Shown here piece by piece: positions 5,797 through 6,693 of a stretch of DNA of 6,693 nt. The position numbers and the translations under genes were made by a program. The notes under the pieces are model-generated. The model made no database searches and was not told where the DNA came from. It worked only from the letters and a program-made list of their open reading frames with translations. The DNA is taken from contig JBLHKE010000437.1 of assembly GCA_047619485.1 (NCBI GenBank), positions 1-6,693 of the forward strand. The letters run 5' to 3'. Within the stretch, counting starts at the first letter, position 1. Every line of letters begins with the position of its first letter. Source of the DNA: JBLHKE01 sp047619485. Lineage in GTDB: Bacteria; Verrucomicrobiota; Verrucomicrobiia; Verrucomicrobiales; DEV007.

Positions 5797-6090
5797 ATGA
5801 CACTAAAATCTCCAGAGCCAACAGAAGCCAGTCCGGCGAAAATTGAGGTCGAGAGACCTGAGGGGTTTGCGAAAGAAATCCTCCGGGACACTTCTAAGGG
5901 CTTGTTGAAGGAGGCTGTTGTGACATTGAAGTGGGGGATTGCGGGCGCTGTAGTGGGAGCCGCATTGCTCGGTGGCGCCGGATTGTGGAAGTTCGGCTTC
6001 ACTGGACTTTGGGTTGGTGCGTTGGTCGGCGCCCTGGTCGGCGGCGTTGGAGCGGTCGTCCTCTACACGATGGGAGCCACGCTCACTTAA
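5797..6090 (+). CDS. Small glycine-rich membrane protein, 97 aa
   Basis: The N-terminal 40 residues are soluble and charged (IEVERPEGFAKEILRDTSKG at 16-35). Two hydrophobic segments follow: about 46-64 (WGIAGAVVGAALLGGAGLW) and about 69-92 (TGLWVGALVGALVGGVGAVV and on). Both are dense in glycine with GxxxG-like spacing, as in glycine-zipper segments that pack tightly or oligomerise. A two-pass inner-membrane protein with a short loop is the simplest model. I know of no specific family; glycine-zipper and holin-like small proteins look similar, but nothing else supports those calls. It starts 130 bp after the 176-aa lipoprotein gene on the same strand, and the intervening sequence shows only weak promoter-like elements (TTGAAC at 5702). 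There is no visible Shine-Dalgarno before the ATG. Confidence 0.7.
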   Translation: MTLKSPEPTEASPAKIEVERPEGFAKEILRDTSKGLLKEAVVTLKWGIAGAVVGAALLGGAGLWKFGFTGLWVGALVGALVGGVGAVVLYTMGATLT

Positions 6091-6171
6091 TGCTCGTAAC
6101 TGAAACAAGCGCTGGACCAGATACAAGAGAGACAAGGAGATTCACGGGCAGCTCGGCAGACGCTTATCCAT

Positions 6172-6220
6172 CTAGGAAAGTGCCTCGATGAGATAGCGCA
6201 AATCTTCCGCTACCGCGTAG
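6172..6220 (-). pseudogene. Second remnant of the broken small gene, cut by the insertion sequence
   Basis: The minus-strand frame reads YAVAEDLRYLIEALS and then TAG (6174-6172). This matches AIAEELRYLIEARS of the broken gene at 4054-4285. Among the four base differences in the shared 37 bp, one makes Ile/Val, one Glu/Asp, and two change CTC to TTG, both leucine. That pattern is what selection on this reading frame would leave. The N-terminal side is missing: the similarity stops at about 6216 and the insertion sequence begins at about 6221. Confidence 0.5.
6180..6216. repeat. Dispersed 37-bp repeat, copy 2
   Basis: Direct repeat of 4089-4125 with four mismatches. Two of them break the hairpin that is perfect in copy 1, so the stem is not conserved, which argues that the sequence is kept as coding remnant and not as a structured RNA. 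Confidence 0.7.
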
Positions 6221-6693
6221 TGTCCGGAAACTCGATTACAAGAGAACCTGCTGAAGTTCAAGCGGTTGAGGGTACGCCAAAAACCGCATTTGGGAGCATG
6301 TTCATCCTGCGTGAAGCTGCAAGAATGCACAGATGGACGCATTCAAGCTCATTCTGGTGTCGCTCGCGGGCTGGATGAACCGCCAGCAGCAGCACGTGAT
6401 AGAATACTGGCAGGAGGAGGTCAGGGTATTGAAAGAGCAGCAGGTCGACGCGCGGCTGAGGTTCACGGGTGACCAGAGGAGACGGCTGGCAGGTAAGGCC
6501 AAGCTGATCCGCTATGGGCGGCTGAAGGAGATCGTGGGTCTGGTGACGCCGCAGACCCTGCTCGCGTGGCACCGCAAGCTCATTGCGAAGAAATACGATT
6601 CCAGCGGCGTCCGACGGACAGTAGGTCGCCCGCCGACGGCAGTGGAGCTCCGGGATCTCGTGATCAGGGTGGCCGAGGAGAACCGAGGTTGGG
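6221..6693 (+). mobile_element. Insertion sequence, left part (continues past the window)
   Basis: The candidate left end is TGTCCGGAAACTCG at 6221, where similarity to the upstream paralogous fragment has just ended. The transposase starts 112 bp later. From memory, elements with this transposase often begin with TGTCCGG-type termini; this boundary is inferred, since the other end and any target duplication lie outside the window. Confidence 0.5.
6333..6693 (+). CDS. IS transposase with integrase core, N-terminal 120 aa (partial)
   Basis: The frame is open from the ATG at 6333 to the window edge; the upstream in-frame stop is at 6312-6314. It starts MDAFKLILVSLAGWMNRQQQ, followed by a charged helix (HVIEYWQEEVRVLKEQQ, 21-37) and RLRFTGDQRRRLAGKAK (41-57), the entry to a helix-turn-helix region. 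VTPQTLLAWHRKLIAKKYD (71-89), GRPPT (98-102) and a helix (ELRDLVIRVAEENRGW, 105-120) are hallmarks of this group. The family is usually about 330-370 aa with a DDE catalytic core in the second half, which is not visible here. It should cut and join DNA at the element's ends. No interruption is seen, unlike the related copy at the left edge, so this one may be active. Assignment to a named IS family (IS481-like or IS3-like) is not secure. Confidence 0.88.
   Translation, partial: MDAFKLILVSLAGWMNRQQQHVIEYWQEEVRVLKEQQVDARLRFTGDQRRRLAGKAKLIRYGRLKEIVGLVTPQTLLAWHRKLIAKKYDSSGVRRTVGRPPTAVELRDLVIRVAEENRGW

Noticed and set aside
6258..6572. Minus-strand open frame opposite the transposase
   Set aside because: It is antisense to a clearly recognisable transposase and has no motifs of its own.

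Overview
The window reads as chromosomal sequence from a Planctomycetes-Verrucomicrobia type bacterium, Verrucomicrobia being my best guess. The evidence is the paired DUF1549/DUF1553 (PSCyt2/PSD1) and DUF1501 genes, which are strongly expanded in that superphylum, together with weak Shine-Dalgarno sites and a short intergenic repeat of a kind I associate with these genomes. No rRNA, tRNA or CRISPR array is visible.

Layout. The left edge (1-135, minus strand) is the N-terminal part of a transposase that carries an in-frame TAA stop. Positions 309-4023 hold a two-gene minus-strand unit: a signal-peptide DUF1549/DUF1553 protein with a CxxCH motif (4023 to 1939), followed by a Tat-signal DUF1501 protein (1715 to 309). 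The 223-bp gap between them is almost entirely filled by a MITE-like element of about 211 bp with imperfect terminal inverted repeats (1725-1935). Just upstream of this unit, on the same strand, 4054-4285 holds a small gene broken by a frameshift. Its reading contains a BamE/SmpA-like segment (GMSRADVEKFLGES).

From 4421 to 6090 the plus strand carries four small genes: two lipoproteins (92 and 176 aa), a 64-aa DUF4177-like protein, and a 97-aa glycine-rich protein with two predicted membrane segments. I recognise no specific function for any of them. The right edge (about 6221-6693) is the start of an insertion sequence with an open transposase frame, related to the one at the left edge but pointing the other way. 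The IS end abuts a second, truncated copy of the broken gene's C-terminal coding segment: 33 of 37 bases match between 4089-4125 and 6180-6216.

How it fits together. The DUF1549/DUF1501 pair is probably exported and works as a unit outside the cytoplasm. Relatives often lie near sulfatase and polysaccharide-degradation genes, but none is visible here, so the substrate is unknown. The rest looks like accessory DNA shaped by insertion: related transposases at both edges facing outward, a MITE-like element inside an operon, two decayed copies of one small gene, and a run of small lineage-specific envelope proteins. I found no clear new defence or metabolic system. The most useful observations are the two decayed paralogous fragments, the operon-splitting inverted-repeat element, and the outward-facing transposase pair.
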